This document shows, in pieces, positions 37,143 through 47,508 of a stretch of 64,000 nt of DNA. The notes below the pieces were generated by a model that saw only the letters and a list, made by a program, of their open reading frames with translations, was not told the origin of the DNA and ran no database searches. Source of the DNA: Mesorhizobium sp. Pch-S (lineage in GTDB: Bacteria; Pseudomonadota; Alphaproteobacteria; Rhizobiales; Rhizobiaceae); NCBI RefSeq assembly GCF_004136315.1, contig NZ_CP029562.1, positions 3,043,501 through 3,107,500 of the forward strand. The letters run 5' to 3'. Numbering within the stretch: the stretch's first letter is position 1; each line of letters begins with the position of its first letter. Both the position numbers and the translations under genes were made by a program.

Positions 37143-38025
37143 AGACGTCGACTGGAACCTGATCAAAAGTTTCGTGGCGGTGGCTGAAACCGGCAGTCTG
37201 TCGGCTGCTGCGAGAAAGCTCTCCTCAAGCCAGCCGACGCTTGGACGCCACATTTCGGAACTCGAGCAGGCGCTGGACGTCACGCTGTTCCGGCGCGGCC
37301 GCCAGGGACACGAACTCACCGAGGCAGGTGCGCTTCTTTACGAGAGAGGTCAGGCGGTTGCTGAACAGGCAACGGCTTTTTCACTGCTGGCACTGGGGTC
37401 TGTCGAGGCAGTCGAGGGAACGGTACGGATCTCGGCCAGCGAGGTGGTTGCGGCCTTTGTCCTGCCGGAAATCATCGCCAGGCTCGGCCTTGAGGAACCA
37501 GGCATCGAGATCGAGGTGGCGGCTTCCAACCAGGTCGAGAACCTGCTGCGCCGCGACGCCGATATCGCCATTCGCATGGTTCGGCCCATGCAGAACGAAC
37601 TGGTCGCCCGCAAGGTCACCGACATTGCGCTGTGCGCCTGTGCTGCGACCAGCTACATCAAACGGCGCGGCCGACCTGAATCCGTCGCGGATATCGTCAA
37701 CCATGACATCGTCGGTTTCGACCGTGACGACGGCATCATTCGTGGTTTCGCTGCGGCGGGCATTCCATTGGACCGCAGTGCCTTCCGTTTTCGGTGCGAC
37801 AACCAGATCGTGCATTGGCAAGCGGTGCGCGCCGGCAATGGTATCGGTTTCACACAGCGGCCGCTGGTCGATCGGGACCCACATGTGGAGCCGTTGCTGC
37901 CTGACCTGGAGCTGCCGGAACTACCGGTATGGCTTGCGATGCACCGTGACGTGCGTGGCTCGCTGCGCATCCGCCGCGTCGTGGATTTCCTGCACGAGGC
38001 GCTGAAGCGCTATTCCGCCGGCTGA
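37138..38025 (+). CDS. LysR family transcriptional regulator
   Basis: 295 residues. The winged helix is KSFVAVAETGSLSAAARKLSSSQPTLGRHISELE (residues about 10-43, quoted in parts as AETGSLSAAARKL and QPTLGRHISELE). The effector domain contains GTVRISASEVVAAFVLPEI. It is divergent from the NAD(P)-binding protein gene, the likely target. Its 3' end overlaps the convergent MFS gene by 16 bp. Confidence 0.88.
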   Translation: MKDVDWNLIKSFVAVAETGSLSAAARKLSSSQPTLGRHISELEQALDVTLFRRGRQGHELTEAGALLYERGQAVAEQATAFSLLALGSVEAVEGTVRISASEVVAAFVLPEIIARLGLEEPGIEIEVAASNQVENLLRRDADIAIRMVRPMQNELVARKVTDIALCACAATSYIKRRGRPESVADIVNHDIVGFDRDDGIIRGFAAAGIPLDRSAFRFRCDNQIVHWQAVRAGNGIGFTQRPLVDRDPHVEPLLPDLELPELPVWLAMHRDVRGSLRIRRVVDFLHEALKRYSAG

Positions 38026-39188
38026 GCGACGAAATCGGCGGCGTGGGCGAGGTTGGACATCAGGAAGACCGCCGCCAGGAAGCCGGACAGCACCACGAAA
38101 ACCGCTGTAAAGCCGACATGCTCGGCGACGAAGCCGATCAGTGACGGCGCCAGCAGAATGCCCGAATAGCCCATGGTCGTGACCACGCTCATGCCCGTGC
38201 CCGATGCCATGCCGGGCTGATTGCCACCGGCTGAAAAGGCGATCGGCACCATGTTGGCAATGCCCAGGCCGGCAAAGGCGAAGGCGGCGATTGCCAGCCA
38301 TGGCCAGGGCGACAGTGCGGCCACCAATATGCCGGAAGCCGCGATCAGCGAACAGACGCGCAGCGTCGTTACCGCGCCGAACCGGTTGCGCACACCGTCG
38401 CCGGCGAAGCGCATCGTGGCCATGGCACCGGAGAACAACGCATAGGCGAGGCCGGCGGTGGCGAGATCGGCGCCAAGCTCCTGGTTCAGGTAAAGAGCGG
38501 CCCAGTCCAGCACAGCGCCTTCCGGCACCATCGTGATCAAAGCCATCAAGCCGATCAGGTAGATGCCGGGGCTCTTCGGAAACGTGAATTTGTGATGTTC
38601 TTCATGCGCCAGCTTCTTTGGATCGCTGACCAGATAGCGGGCAGCCACGGCAAGCAGCACGATGGCGATGATGGTGACGCCGACGGCATGTGTCAGATGG
38701 CCGTAGTTCTGGATGACGAGTCCACCGACACCGCCGCCGGCGAAGCCGCCGAGGCTCCAGAAACCGTGCGAGGAGGACATCACCGCACGCGAAAGACGGC
38801 GTTCAACCGAGACGGCGTTCGCGTTCATTGCCACATCCATGCCGCCGATCAGCCCGCCGAACAAGAACAGGGCGACGGCCGCCAGTGGCAGGCTGGGCGC
38901 CAGCGCCACCAGCAGCAGGCCGAACACGGCCACGCTGGCAAAGCCGCGCACAGCGGCGCGCGAGCCGTGTTTCGACATGAGGTAGCCGGACAGCGGCATG
39001 AAGACCAGCGCGCCAAGACCGAACAGCAGGATCAGAACGCCGAGGGTGAATTTGCTGATGTCGAGCCGGGTCAGGAAAACCGGGATCTGTGGTGCCCAGC
39101 TACCGGTCAGGAAGCCGTTGACGAAGAACATCGCCGCCACAGCCCAGCGACCGCGCGCGGCATCTTGCAGGGAGGAAACTGCGGTCAT
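38010..39188 (-). CDS. MFS transporter
   Basis: 392 residues with about 12 hydrophobic segments. The loop 2-3 motif is GYLMSKHGSRAAVRG (about 67-81), a variant of the MFS motif A. It resembles the FucP/YbjJ-like group (SWAPQIPVFLTRLDIS, FGGLIGGMDVAMNANAVSVE), for which substrates are mostly unknown. It converges on and slightly overlaps the LysR gene. No evidence in the sequence fixes the substrate. Confidence 0.82.
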   Translation of the reverse strand: MTAVSSLQDAARGRWAVAAMFFVNGFLTGSWAPQIPVFLTRLDISKFTLGVLILLFGLGALVFMPLSGYLMSKHGSRAAVRGFASVAVFGLLLVALAPSLPLAAVALFLFGGLIGGMDVAMNANAVSVERRLSRAVMSSSHGFWSLGGFAGGGVGGLVIQNYGHLTHAVGVTIIAIVLLAVAARYLVSDPKKLAHEEHHKFTFPKSPGIYLIGLMALITMVPEGAVLDWAALYLNQELGADLATAGLAYALFSGAMATMRFAGDGVRNRFGAVTTLRVCSLIAASGILVAALSPWPWLAIAAFAFAGLGIANMVPIAFSAGGNQPGMASGTGMSVVTTMGYSGILLAPSLIGFVAEHVGFTAVFVVLSGFLAAVFLMSNLAHAADFVAQPAE

Positions 39189-39323
39189 GACAATGGCTCG
39201 AGCAAGAATTGGAACGATTCAATCGTTAGATCGATTCAAGACCATCGTCAAGCAGTTAAGGGGATCGAAGCATCCGAAAAGCAGGCCGCGAGCTGCTGGA
39301 AGGGCGTGTCTGCCCTCGATACC

Positions 39324-39632
39324 TCAGTGATCTTTCGGGCGATTGATCTCGAAGGCAGTTTTCTGAGCGTCCGATGCTTCGGTCTGGTGGCGCGCCTGCC
39401 ATTCGCCATAAGGCATGCCGTAGACGATCTCGCGGGACTGGTCCTTTGAGAGTGGAATGCCTTCTGCTTCTGCTGCCTCGCGATACCAGTTGGACAGGCA
39501 ATTGCGACAGAAGCCGGCGAGGTTCATCAGATCGATGTTCTGCACGTCGCTGCGTTCGCGAAGGTGCTCGACCAGCCGGCGAAAGGCTGCAGCTTCGAAG
39601 TCGCGCTTCTGTTCGTCGCTCAGATCGGTCAT
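39324..39632 (-). CDS. DUF1244 domain protein
   Basis: 102 residues. The family core is visible as AAFRRLVEHLRERSDVQNID, NLAGFCRNCLSNWY and REIVYGMPYGEWQ. The two cysteines in GFCRNC are conserved in the family; function unknown. ATG 39632 is the start. The gap to the MFS gene upstream (39189-39323) shows nothing I recognise. A dispersed repeat lies just upstream of its promoter region. Confidence 0.85.
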   Translation of the reverse strand: MTDLSDEQKRDFEAAAFRRLVEHLRERSDVQNIDLMNLAGFCRNCLSNWYREAAEAEGIPLSKDQSREIVYGMPYGEWQARHQTEASDAQKTAFEINRPKDH

Positions 39633-39656
39633 GGCGGTATCCTCGTCTTGGCGCGT

Positions 39657-39719
39657 CAGAGCAATTCCAGGAAAAGTGCGCCGCGGTTTCCGTCCGGAAT
39701 TGCGTAAAGCAAACAGTTA
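39657..39719 (+). repeat. Dispersed family 1 repeat
   Basis: AGAGCAATTCCAGGAAAAGT, then GCGGTTTCCGTCCGGAATTGCG and AAAGCAAAC. It matches, in either orientation, 32756-32815 and 61877-61929 and part of 14455-14520. The outer AATTCC and GGAATT form an inverted pair. It runs into the TAA stop codon of the amidohydrolase gene. Confidence 0.8.
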
Positions 39720-40514
39720 GAGTGGCCCGGTGCGTGAACCGAACATCTTCACAGCCTGTATATCGGGACGCCGGTTGATCGCGTCAACGATGGGAGCCAG
39801 CCTTTCCGCCCAGGCGAGCGCGCCTTTGGCGTCGGCGATCAGGTCCTGCCGTATCTCGATCAAGGCGTGTGGGAAGCCGTTGACGATGGCATGGCGAAAC
39901 ATGGTGTCGCCGCGCAGGGCGCCGTCATACGGTTCGTTGTCACCGACCACGAGATCCTTGTCTGCAGCCAGCGCTTCGATGAGCGCGTGCGGCGCGCGAT
40001 CGTCGAGATCCCACAATACGCCGACGTGCCAAGGCCTGGCGCGGCCCTGCATGACTGGGGTGAAGGAGTGAACCGAGAAGACGAAAGGCGCGCGCCCGGA
40101 CTTCTGCGCCACCGAGGCGACAACCGCGGCGACAGCATCATGATAAGGGCGGTAGAACCGCTCCAGTCGCCTTTCGCGCTCCTCGGCCGGCATCGGATAG
40201 TTGCCCGGTACGATGGTGCCGTCATACAGCTGGCGGATCAGCGTCGGGTCGTCTTCGCCGCGATTGGGGTCGATCAGCAGGCGTGAAAAATTGGCGAGCA
40301 CTGCCGGCACGCCAAGCAGTGAGGCCAACTCGCGCGTCACGACTTCAACGCCGATATCATAGGCGATGTGGCGTTCGAATTCGGCTGCCGGCAGGCCGAG
40401 CGCTCCATATTCCTCCGGCAACTCGCGTCGCGCATGGTCCGCCACCAGCACGATGCCGCGGCTGCGGTCGCCCTCGATCAGATCAAATGGCGCAAAAACT
40501 GTGGATCGGGTCAT
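39717..40514 (-). CDS. N-formylglutamate amidohydrolase family protein
   Basis: 265 residues from ATG 40514 (MTRSTVFAPFDL). It matches the N-formylglutamate amidohydrolase (HutG-like) family: VLVADHARRELPEEYG with the metal-ligand His, ANFSRLLIDPNRGEDDP, FSVHSFTPVM and GFPHALIEIRQDLI. The classical role is to hydrolyse N-formyl-glutamate in histidine breakdown, but no hut genes are nearby, so the substrate may differ. The frame extends upstream to 40658, but without similarity. Confidence 0.85.
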   Translation of the reverse strand: MTRSTVFAPFDLIEGDRSRGIVLVADHARRELPEEYGALGLPAAEFERHIAYDIGVEVVTRELASLLGVPAVLANFSRLLIDPNRGEDDPTLIRQLYDGTIVPGNYPMPAEERERRLERFYRPYHDAVAAVVASVAQKSGRAPFVFSVHSFTPVMQGRARPWHVGVLWDLDDRAPHALIEALAADKDLVVGDNEPYDGALRGDTMFRHAIVNGFPHALIEIRQDLIADAKGALAWAERLAPIVDAINRRPDIQAVKMFGSRTGPL

Positions 40515-40760
40515 GGCACGGGGAAAATCAAGCGGTGGCGTCTCGGGGCGGGATGGTAACGTGATCCCATGAAGCGGAAGTCCGCGCAATGCCGTTGTTT
40601 GGTCAAGGTTTTTGCGAAAAACTTTCATCCTCCGGCATAGCATGCGCCGGCTTGCCAATTAAATCGATTGGATTCACAGTGGGGCGCGCGTTGACATGCG
40701 CCCGGACATCTTCGAAAAGGGCGCCTGATCATGCAAGTTTCACTCAGCGAGGGGTCACGA

Positions 40761-41258
40761 ATGGCATCCGCCAGCCGGCAGCGTACGCGAAAGGGCCTCG
40801 CCCTCTTGCTGCCGCTGTTCGCCCTGTTCGCGGCGCCTCTGGTGATGGCTTCTCCGGCCAGGGCCGATTTCCGTGTCTGCAATGCCACGCAGAATCTGGT
40901 CGGCGTCGGCATAGGCTATCGCGCCAAGACGGGCTGGATCACCGAAGGCTGGTGGCACATCGAAGGTTCGACCTGCAAGACGCTGATCGAGGGGCCGCTG
41001 TCATCGAGGTTTTATTATCTCTATGCAGAAGATGCCGAGCGCGGCGGTCGTTGGGATGGTCCGATCTCGATGTGCGTTGCCGAGAAGGAATTCAAGATTG
41101 CCGGCGTAACCGATTGCGTCGCCCGGGGCTTCCAGCGCGCCGGATTCCAGGAATACGACACAGGCGAGCAGGCGAGCTGGATGGTCCAGCTGACCGAGCA
41201 GCCCACTGCGGATGGCACCCCGGCCGCTCCGCCAAGCAATGGTCAGAACAATCAATGA
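40761..41258 (+). CDS. Secreted DUF1036 protein, coupled to pyk
   Basis: 165 residues from ATG 40761 (strong GAGGGG site); an ATG at 40731 is also possible. Signal peptide ends at about MASPARA. The DUF1036 core is FRVCNATQNLVGVGIGYRAK, WITEGWWHIEGSTCKTLIEG and FYYLYAEDAERGGRW, with four conserved cysteines suited to two disulfides. Function unknown; probably periplasmic. The TGA stop overlaps the pyk start (ATGA), an arrangement I associate with rhizobia. Confidence 0.85.
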   Translation: MASASRQRTRKGLALLLPLFALFAAPLVMASPARADFRVCNATQNLVGVGIGYRAKTGWITEGWWHIEGSTCKTLIEGPLSSRFYYLYAEDAERGGRWDGPISMCVAEKEFKIAGVTDCVARGFQRAGFQEYDTGEQASWMVQLTEQPTADGTPAAPPSNGQNNQ

Positions 41259-42685
41259 GACGTAGCCGCAAGGTCAAGATCCTAGCCACCATCGGTCCTG
41301 CTTCCTCCGATGAGGCGATGCTGAAAAAGCTCTTCGAAGCAGGTGCGGATGTGTTCCGCATCAACATGAGCCATTCCGATCATGACCTGATGCGCACGCT
41401 TGTTGCTCGCATCCGTTCGGTAGAGGCCGCGGTCGGTCGTCCGATCGGCATCCTGGCCGATCTGCAGGGACCGAAGCTGCGCGTCGGCAAATTCGCCAAT
41501 GGCAAGGAAGAACTGACCGTCGGCCAGACCTTCACGCTGGACGACAATCCGGAACTCGGCGATTCCACTCGTGTTCACTTGCCACATCCCGAAATCCTGC
41601 GCTCGGTCGCTGTTGGCGACCGGCTGCTGATCGATGACGGCAAGGTCGAACTGAAGGCCGTGAAGGTCGATGGCCATGCCATCGTTGCCACCGTGGTGGT
41701 CGGCACCAAGATCTCCGACAAGAAGGGCGTGTCGCTGCCCGATACCGAGCTGCCGGTCGGCGCGCTGACCGAGAAGGATCGCGCCGATCTCGACGCGGTG
41801 CTGGCCGCAGGCGTCGACTGGGTGGCGCTTTCCTTCATCCAGCGTCCGGAGGACCTCGCCGAGGCACGCAAGATCGCGCGCGGCAGGGCGTTGCTGCTTT
41901 CCAAGATCGAGAAGCCGCAGGCCGTGGCGCGGCTGGCCGAGATCATCGAGCTGTCGGACGCGCTGATGGTGGCGCGCGGCGATCTTGGCGTCGAATTGCC
42001 GTTGGAAGCAGTGCCGGGCATACAGAAGCAGATCACCCGTGCGGCACGCCGGGCCGGCAAGCCGGTGGTGGTGGCGACGCAGATGCTGGAATCGATGATC
42101 TCCGCGCCGGTGCCGACCCGTGCCGAGGTGTCGGACGTGGCGACCGCCGTGTTCGAAGGCGCCGATGCGATCATGCTGTCGGCTGAATCCGCCGCCGGTT
42201 CCTATCCAGTCGAAGCGGTGGCGACCATGAACCGCATCGCCGAACGCGTCGAACGCGACCCGACCTATGCCGGTATCATCAACGCCCAGCGCTCGGAGCC
42301 GGAGGCGACCGGCGCCGATGCCATCTCACTGGCAGCGCGCGAGATTGCCGAGACGCTGAAGCTGTCGGCGATCGTCACCTACACCGCTTCCGGCACGACG
42401 GGCCTGCGTGCGGCCCGCGAGCGGCCGCAGGTGCCGATCATCGCACTGTCGCCGATCCTTGCCACGGCCCGGCGCCTCTCCTTGCTGTGGGGCACGCATT
42501 GCGTGGTTTCGGAAGATGCTACCGATCTCGACGACATGGTCGATCGTGCCTGCCGCATCGCTTCGGAGCAGGGCTTCGGCAAGGCGGGCGACCGCATCAT
42601 CATCACCGCGGGCGTGCCGCTGAGGACGCCAGGCTCCACCAACATGCTGCGCATCGCCTATCTCGGCGCCGATGGGAAGCAGTGA
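41255..42685 (+). CDS. pyk: Pyruvate kinase
   Basis: 476 residues. It converts phosphoenolpyruvate and ADP to pyruvate and ATP. N-terminal KILATIGPASSDEAMLKKLF, the active-site segment LLLSKIEKPQAV, MVARGDLGVELP and ATQMLESMI are all present, followed by the C-terminal domain. ATG 41255 overlaps the DUF1036 stop by 4 bp; the longer upstream frame is DUF1036 read out of frame. Confidence 0.96.
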   Translation: MRRSRKVKILATIGPASSDEAMLKKLFEAGADVFRINMSHSDHDLMRTLVARIRSVEAAVGRPIGILADLQGPKLRVGKFANGKEELTVGQTFTLDDNPELGDSTRVHLPHPEILRSVAVGDRLLIDDGKVELKAVKVDGHAIVATVVVGTKISDKKGVSLPDTELPVGALTEKDRADLDAVLAAGVDWVALSFIQRPEDLAEARKIARGRALLLSKIEKPQAVARLAEIIELSDALMVARGDLGVELPLEAVPGIQKQITRAARRAGKPVVVATQMLESMISAPVPTRAEVSDVATAVFEGADAIMLSAESAAGSYPVEAVATMNRIAERVERDPTYAGIINAQRSEPEATGADAISLAAREIAETLKLSAIVTYTASGTTGLRAARERPQVPIIALSPILATARRLSLLWGTHCVVSEDATDLDDMVDRACRIASEQGFGKAGDRIIITAGVPLRTPGSTNMLRIAYLGADGKQ

Positions 42686-42692
42686 AAGACCA

Positions 42693-42796
42693 GGCAGTAG
42701 GGAATAGGCAGTAGGCAGTCGATAAATGACGAGTAGAGACTAGGTGGCAAGCAAAAGCGGCCGGATCACCTTCCCTACTGCCTACTGCCTACTGCC
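42693..42796. repeat. GGCAGTA heptamer repeats in inverted orientation
   Basis: The left block (42693-42719) has three GGCAGT units on the plus strand, and the right block (42771-42796) has three copies in reverse (ACTGCC). The arms can pair over 15 bp (TAGGCAGTAGGCAGT with ACTGCCTACTGCCTA), leaving a loop of about 50 bases. It fills the gap between convergent pyk and the TPR gene and ends at the TPR stop codon. Confidence 0.75.
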
Positions 42797-42797
42797 T

Positions 42798-43379
42798 TTA
42801 GATCGCTTCTCCCGCCAGTTCCTCCGACAGCTTCGATACCTGATCCTGCGCATTGCGCAGCATCGGGTAGAGGTCAAGCACCTTCAGCCAGGCATCCAGC
42901 GCGGCCGGCTTGCGTCCGGTTTCGGTCATGATCTGCGCTATGCCTGACAGGGCACCGAAATGACGCGGTTCCAGTTCCAGCGTCTGCTCGATGTCGGTCA
43001 TCGACTTGGCATAGTTCTTCATCAGGAAATGCGCGGTGGCGCGGCGGTTCCAGCCCTCGGCATATTTGGGCTGCAGCGTCACCACCTGGTCGAGGAAGTC
43101 GAGCGCGACGTCGAATTTCTTGTCTTCGATCGCTTTCTGTGACCACTGCATCATCAGGTCGACCGAGGCGCTGCCGGACCGGTTCCATTCATTCCAGATA
43201 CGGCCGGCAACGAGTTCGGCCGATTTGGGACTGCGCGCATGTTTGAGGTCGGTGAAAAGCTGGTCGATGCGCTGTTCGCGCGTCTGTGCTACCGCAGGTT
43301 TGACGCTGTCGTCGGCAGCAATGGCTGGCAGCGAAAGAGAGAGGGAAAGAGCCGTACAAACGGCGAGTAACGTCCGCAT
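42798..43379 (-). CDS. Periplasmic TPR-repeat protein
   Basis: 193 residues with a signal peptide ending about residue 22 (LPAIA). Residues 80-185 hold about three tetratricopeptide repeats (FDVALDFLDQVVTLQPKYAEGWNRRA and similar, quoted in parts as DQVVTLQPKYAEGWNRRA and DIEQTLELEPRHFGALSG). Probably a periplasmic scaffold; partner unknown. It converges on pyk. Confidence 0.82.
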   Translation of the reverse strand: MRTLLAVCTALSLSLSLPAIAADDSVKPAVAQTREQRIDQLFTDLKHARSPKSAELVAGRIWNEWNRSGSASVDLMMQWSQKAIEDKKFDVALDFLDQVVTLQPKYAEGWNRRATAHFLMKNYAKSMTDIEQTLELEPRHFGALSGIAQIMTETGRKPAALDAWLKVLDLYPMLRNAQDQVSKLSEELAGEAI

Positions 43380-43468
43380 TCCCGGATTCTATCTCCGGGA
43401 TGCCGGACGTTCAAACTGAATCTGAGTTCAGCATCATCATGCGGCGCTCAATACGCGCCACAGCAGGA

Positions 43469-43594
43469 TCAGCCCTGGCGCGCCTTGTAGCGCGGAGCGG
43501 TCTTGTTGATGATGTAGATGCGGCCCTTGCGGCGAACCAGGCGGTTGTCACGGTGACGCGCCTTGAGCGCCTTGAGCGAATTCTTGATCTTCAT
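43469..43594 (-). CDS. rpmJ: 50S ribosomal protein L36, zinc-independent type
   Basis: 41 residues: starts [17 protein letters not shown] and ends [15 protein letters not shown]. There are no cysteines, so it is the C-minus (YkgO-like) form that does not need zinc. It lies downstream of purK on the same strand. RpmF in this window also lacks zinc-ligand cysteines. Confidence 0.95.
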   Translation of the reverse strand: MKIKNSLKALKARHRDNRLVRRKGRIYIINKTAPRYKARQG

Positions 43595-43614
43595 GGTCTT
43601 GCCCGTCGGTCTTA

Positions 43615-43660
43615 AGCCCGGTTTCGGGCTGAACTTGAAAGGCGCGCCCGAAGACGCGCC
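43615..43660. terminator. Two small hairpins between purK and rpmJ
   Basis: AGCCCG-GTTT-CGGGCT (43615-43630) and GGCGCG-CCCGAAGA-CGCGCC (43641-43660). On the minus strand the second is followed by TTTCAAG. They may end purK mRNA or form an rpmJ leader. The call is tentative. Confidence 0.35.
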
Positions 43661-43727
43661 CTGTTGCGATCGGCTCATACCGGTGTGCCCGGTGCATGTC
43701 AACCTCGCAGGCGACTTGATAACGCTT

Positions 43728-44807
43728 TCAGCCGGCAAATGGGCGGATGCGGGTGAAGTGCCCCATCTTGCGTCCGGGCCGGGCCTCGGCCTTGCCGTAG
43801 AGATGCAGCATCAGGTCCGGTTCTGCGAGCAATGCCGGCACCTGGTCGATGTCGTGGCCGATCAGATTCTGCATGACGCAATCCGAGTGCCGGCCGGCAT
43901 CGCCGAGCGGCAAACCGGCAACGGCGCGGATATGCTGCTCGAACTGCGAAACCGTGCAGGCGGCCTCGGTCCAATGACCCGAATTGTGCACGCGCGGCGC
44001 CATCTCGTTGGCGAGCAGGCTGCCGTCGGGGAGCACGAAGAACTCGATACCGATGACACCGACATAGTCGAGCGCGGTGATGATCGCCATCGCCGCCTGC
44101 TTGGCAGCATCCGCCGTGGCGATCGAAATGCCGGAAGGCACGGTCGAGGTGTGGAGAATACCGTCGCGATGCACGTTGCGGGCCGGGTCATAGACGGCGA
44201 GGGCACCATCGGTGCCACGCGCTGCGATGATGGAGATTTCATAGTCGAAGGCGATCAATTCTTCCAGGATCAGGGGGACATTGCCCATCGCACTGTAGGT
44301 GCCTTCGATGTCCTTGACGCCGCGCAGCACGCGCTGACCCTTGCCGTCGTAACCGAGGCGCCGTGTCTTGAGCACGCCATTGTTGCCAAAGGCGTCGAGC
44401 GCTGCGGCAAGATCGCCATCATTGTCGACGGCGCGGAAGGCGGCGGTGGCGACGCCGATATCATTGAGGAATTGCTTTTCGATCACGCGGTCCTGGGCCA
44501 CCTGCAGCGCCCGTGCCGAAGGTCGCACGGGTCGAGCCGCTGAAAGACTCTCGGCAGCTGCGACCGGAACATTCTCGAATTCGTAGGTCACGACCGAGCA
44601 GGCGGCTGCAAGTTCGGAAAGGGCGGCCGGGTCGTCATAGGCTGCAACGATCTGCCGGTTGGCGACCTGGGCAGCCGGGCAGTCCGCTTGTGGTTCGAGG
44701 ATGATGGTGCGGTAGCCGAGTTTTGCCGCAGCCATTGCCAGCATTCGGCCAAGCTGGCCGCCGCCGATGATGCCGATGATGGAGCCTGCGGGAAGAGTTG
44801 TGGTCAC
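43728..44807 (-). CDS. purK: 5-(Carboxyamino)imidazole ribonucleotide synthase
   Basis: 359 residues of the ATP-grasp superfamily. It makes N5-CAIR from AIR, bicarbonate and ATP in purine synthesis. N-terminal [22 protein letters not shown], then [15 protein letters not shown] and the metal-binding [24 protein letters not shown] (in two parts). It overlaps purE by 4 bp (ATGA), and PurE uses its product. Confidence 0.95.
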   Translation of the reverse strand: MTTTLPAGSIIGIIGGGQLGRMLAMAAAKLGYRTIILEPQADCPAAQVANRQIVAAYDDPAALSELAAACSVVTYEFENVPVAAAESLSAARPVRPSARALQVAQDRVIEKQFLNDIGVATAAFRAVDNDGDLAAALDAFGNNGVLKTRRLGYDGKGQRVLRGVKDIEGTYSAMGNVPLILEELIAFDYEISIIAARGTDGALAVYDPARNVHRDGILHTSTVPSGISIATADAAKQAAMAIITALDYVGVIGIEFFVLPDGSLLANEMAPRVHNSGHWTEAACTVSQFEQHIRAVAGLPLGDAGRHSDCVMQNLIGHDIDQVPALLAEPDLMLHLYGKAEARPGRKMGHFTRIRPFAG

Positions 44808-45301
44808 GGCTGATCCACCGGCTCCACGGCGACCCTGGCGGTCTGGCCAGCGCGCCAGCCGTCGAGCCGTTCGGCCAAAGCCTTGTCGTTGAGCGCGAGC
44901 ACAGCCGCGGCCAGCAGCGCGGCGTTCGCCGCGCCGGCCTTGCCGATGGCCAGTGTGCCGACGGGGATGCCCGCCGGCATCTGCACGATGGAAAGCAGGG
45001 AATCCTGACCCGACAGTGCCTTTGATTCCACCGGCACGCCAAACACCGGCAGAGGGGTCATCGCCGCCGTCATTCCAGGCAGATGCGCCGCGCCGCCGGC
45101 GCCGGCGATGATCACCTTGTAACCCGCCGCCTTGGCGCCGTTTGCGAATTGGTAGAGCCGGTCCGGGGTGCGATGAGCCGAGACGATCAGCGCCTTGTGC
45201 GGGATCTCCAGCACCTCCAGCAATTCAGCGGCATGGCGCATGGTCGCCCAGTCAGACTGGCTACCCATGATGATCGCGACATCAGCTTTGTGCTCGGCCA
45301 A
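44804..45301 (-). CDS. purE: 5-(Carboxyamino)imidazole ribonucleotide mutase
   Basis: 165 residues, class I PurE. It converts N5-CAIR to CAIR. The substrate motif is [20 protein letters not shown] at the N-terminus, followed by [13 protein letters not shown] and [13 protein letters not shown]. Class I PurE works with PurK, encoded next to it with a 4-bp overlap. The upstream DUF465 gene (79-bp gap) may share its promoter. Confidence 0.95.
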   Translation of the reverse strand: MAEHKADVAIIMGSQSDWATMRHAAELLEVLEIPHKALIVSAHRTPDRLYQFANGAKAAGYKVIIAGAGGAAHLPGMTAAMTPLPVFGVPVESKALSGQDSLLSIVQMPAGIPVGTLAIGKAGAANAALLAAAVLALNDKALAERLDGWRAGQTARVAVEPVDQP

Positions 45302-45380
45302 GTTGCTCTCCCCGGAGGCAAAGTGGCGAGGTAGCGGAATTTGCCCTGTGGAGCAAGGATTGCGGTGACGCCGGACAAGC

Positions 45381-45584
45381 TCAGGCGATGATATCGGGAA
45401 TGATGCGGTCTTCGAGTGCGCTCAGCCGGTCCTTGAGCGCCAGCTTCTTCTTTTTCATGCGCTGCACCTGCAGGGGGTCACAACCCGTGGCGATCATCGC
45501 ATTGATGGCCGCGTCGAAATCGGCATGTTCCTGTTTCAAGCGTGCAAACTCGAGACGAATCTCGGCCTGTTCCTGTTCCGACAT
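45381..45584 (-). CDS. Small DUF465 (YdcH-like) protein
   Basis: 67 residues from ATG 45584 ([20 protein letters not shown]). It is one helical hairpin: [19 protein letters not shown] and [19 protein letters not shown], the YdcH/DUF465 pattern. Function unknown. It lies upstream of purEK on the same strand. A second DUF465 gene lies on the opposite strand, 232 bp away. Confidence 0.85.
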   Translation of the reverse strand: MSEQEQAEIRLEFARLKQEHADFDAAINAMIATGCDPLQVQRMKKKKLALKDRLSALEDRIIPDIIA

Positions 45585-45816
45585 ATCCACCGTTCTGCTG
45601 GCTCCGGCGCCCATGCGCGCCTGATGGGCGGGGTCCGCCAGCCTTCGCCAGCGGCGCGCACGCATTATCACATTTCACGACGCGGTGGAATGCTACCACA
45701 TGCCATTCGACAAGGCGAAGCAATGGTGGCACACTGTCATCTGGCCGTCACGCGGGCGCCCGCGGTGGACGTCGTGCGTCGGTCGCTGGCAAGGAATATG
45801 AAAGGGAGAACCATTC

Positions 45817-45996
45817 ATGTCTCTAGCGTCCCATCTTGAAGAGCTTCAGCGGAAACACAGCGACATCGAACGCGAGATCGATGACGCGCTGCTGCATCCG
45901 TCGGTGGACGATCTCGAAATCGTATGCCTCAAGCGACGCAAGCTGGCCATTAAGGACGAAATGGAAAAACTGAGGGGCAGACCCTCGACTCACTAA
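45817..45996 (+). CDS. Small DUF465 (YdcH-like) protein, second copy
   Basis: 59 residues, MSLASHLEELQRKHSDIERE to KLRGRPSTH, stop TAA at 45994-45996. The AAGGGAGAA site is 9 bp before ATG 45817. It shares the helix-turn-helix hairpin and the LKRRKLAIKDEMEKL segment with the divergent copy (LKDRLSAL), and is the typical length of DUF465. The 253 bp after it, up to ispG, contain no gene I can see. Confidence 0.82.
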   Translation: MSLASHLEELQRKHSDIEREIDDALLHPSVDDLEIVCLKRRKLAIKDEMEKLRGRPSTH

Positions 45997-46165
45997 ATCA
46001 GTCCCCAATCGGCGCAAATGCTCCCGGCGGCGTGCAGCCGCCGGCCAGGCGCCCTTCAAGTATTCTTGCCGGGCATTGCTTGGGGAGATACGGGGTTTCA
46101 ACCTGATTTTTCTCGTTCGTTGCCGCGTCGTGAGTGCCGGAAACTGTTTCTGCGCGTCGATTTGA

Positions 46166-47503
<1,338 letters not shown>

Positions 47504-47508
47504 GATCG

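Noticed and set aside
42693..42796. Heptamer arrays as a possible CRISPR
   Set aside because: Units are 7-8 bp with no unique spacers, are in inverted orientation and no cas gene is present.
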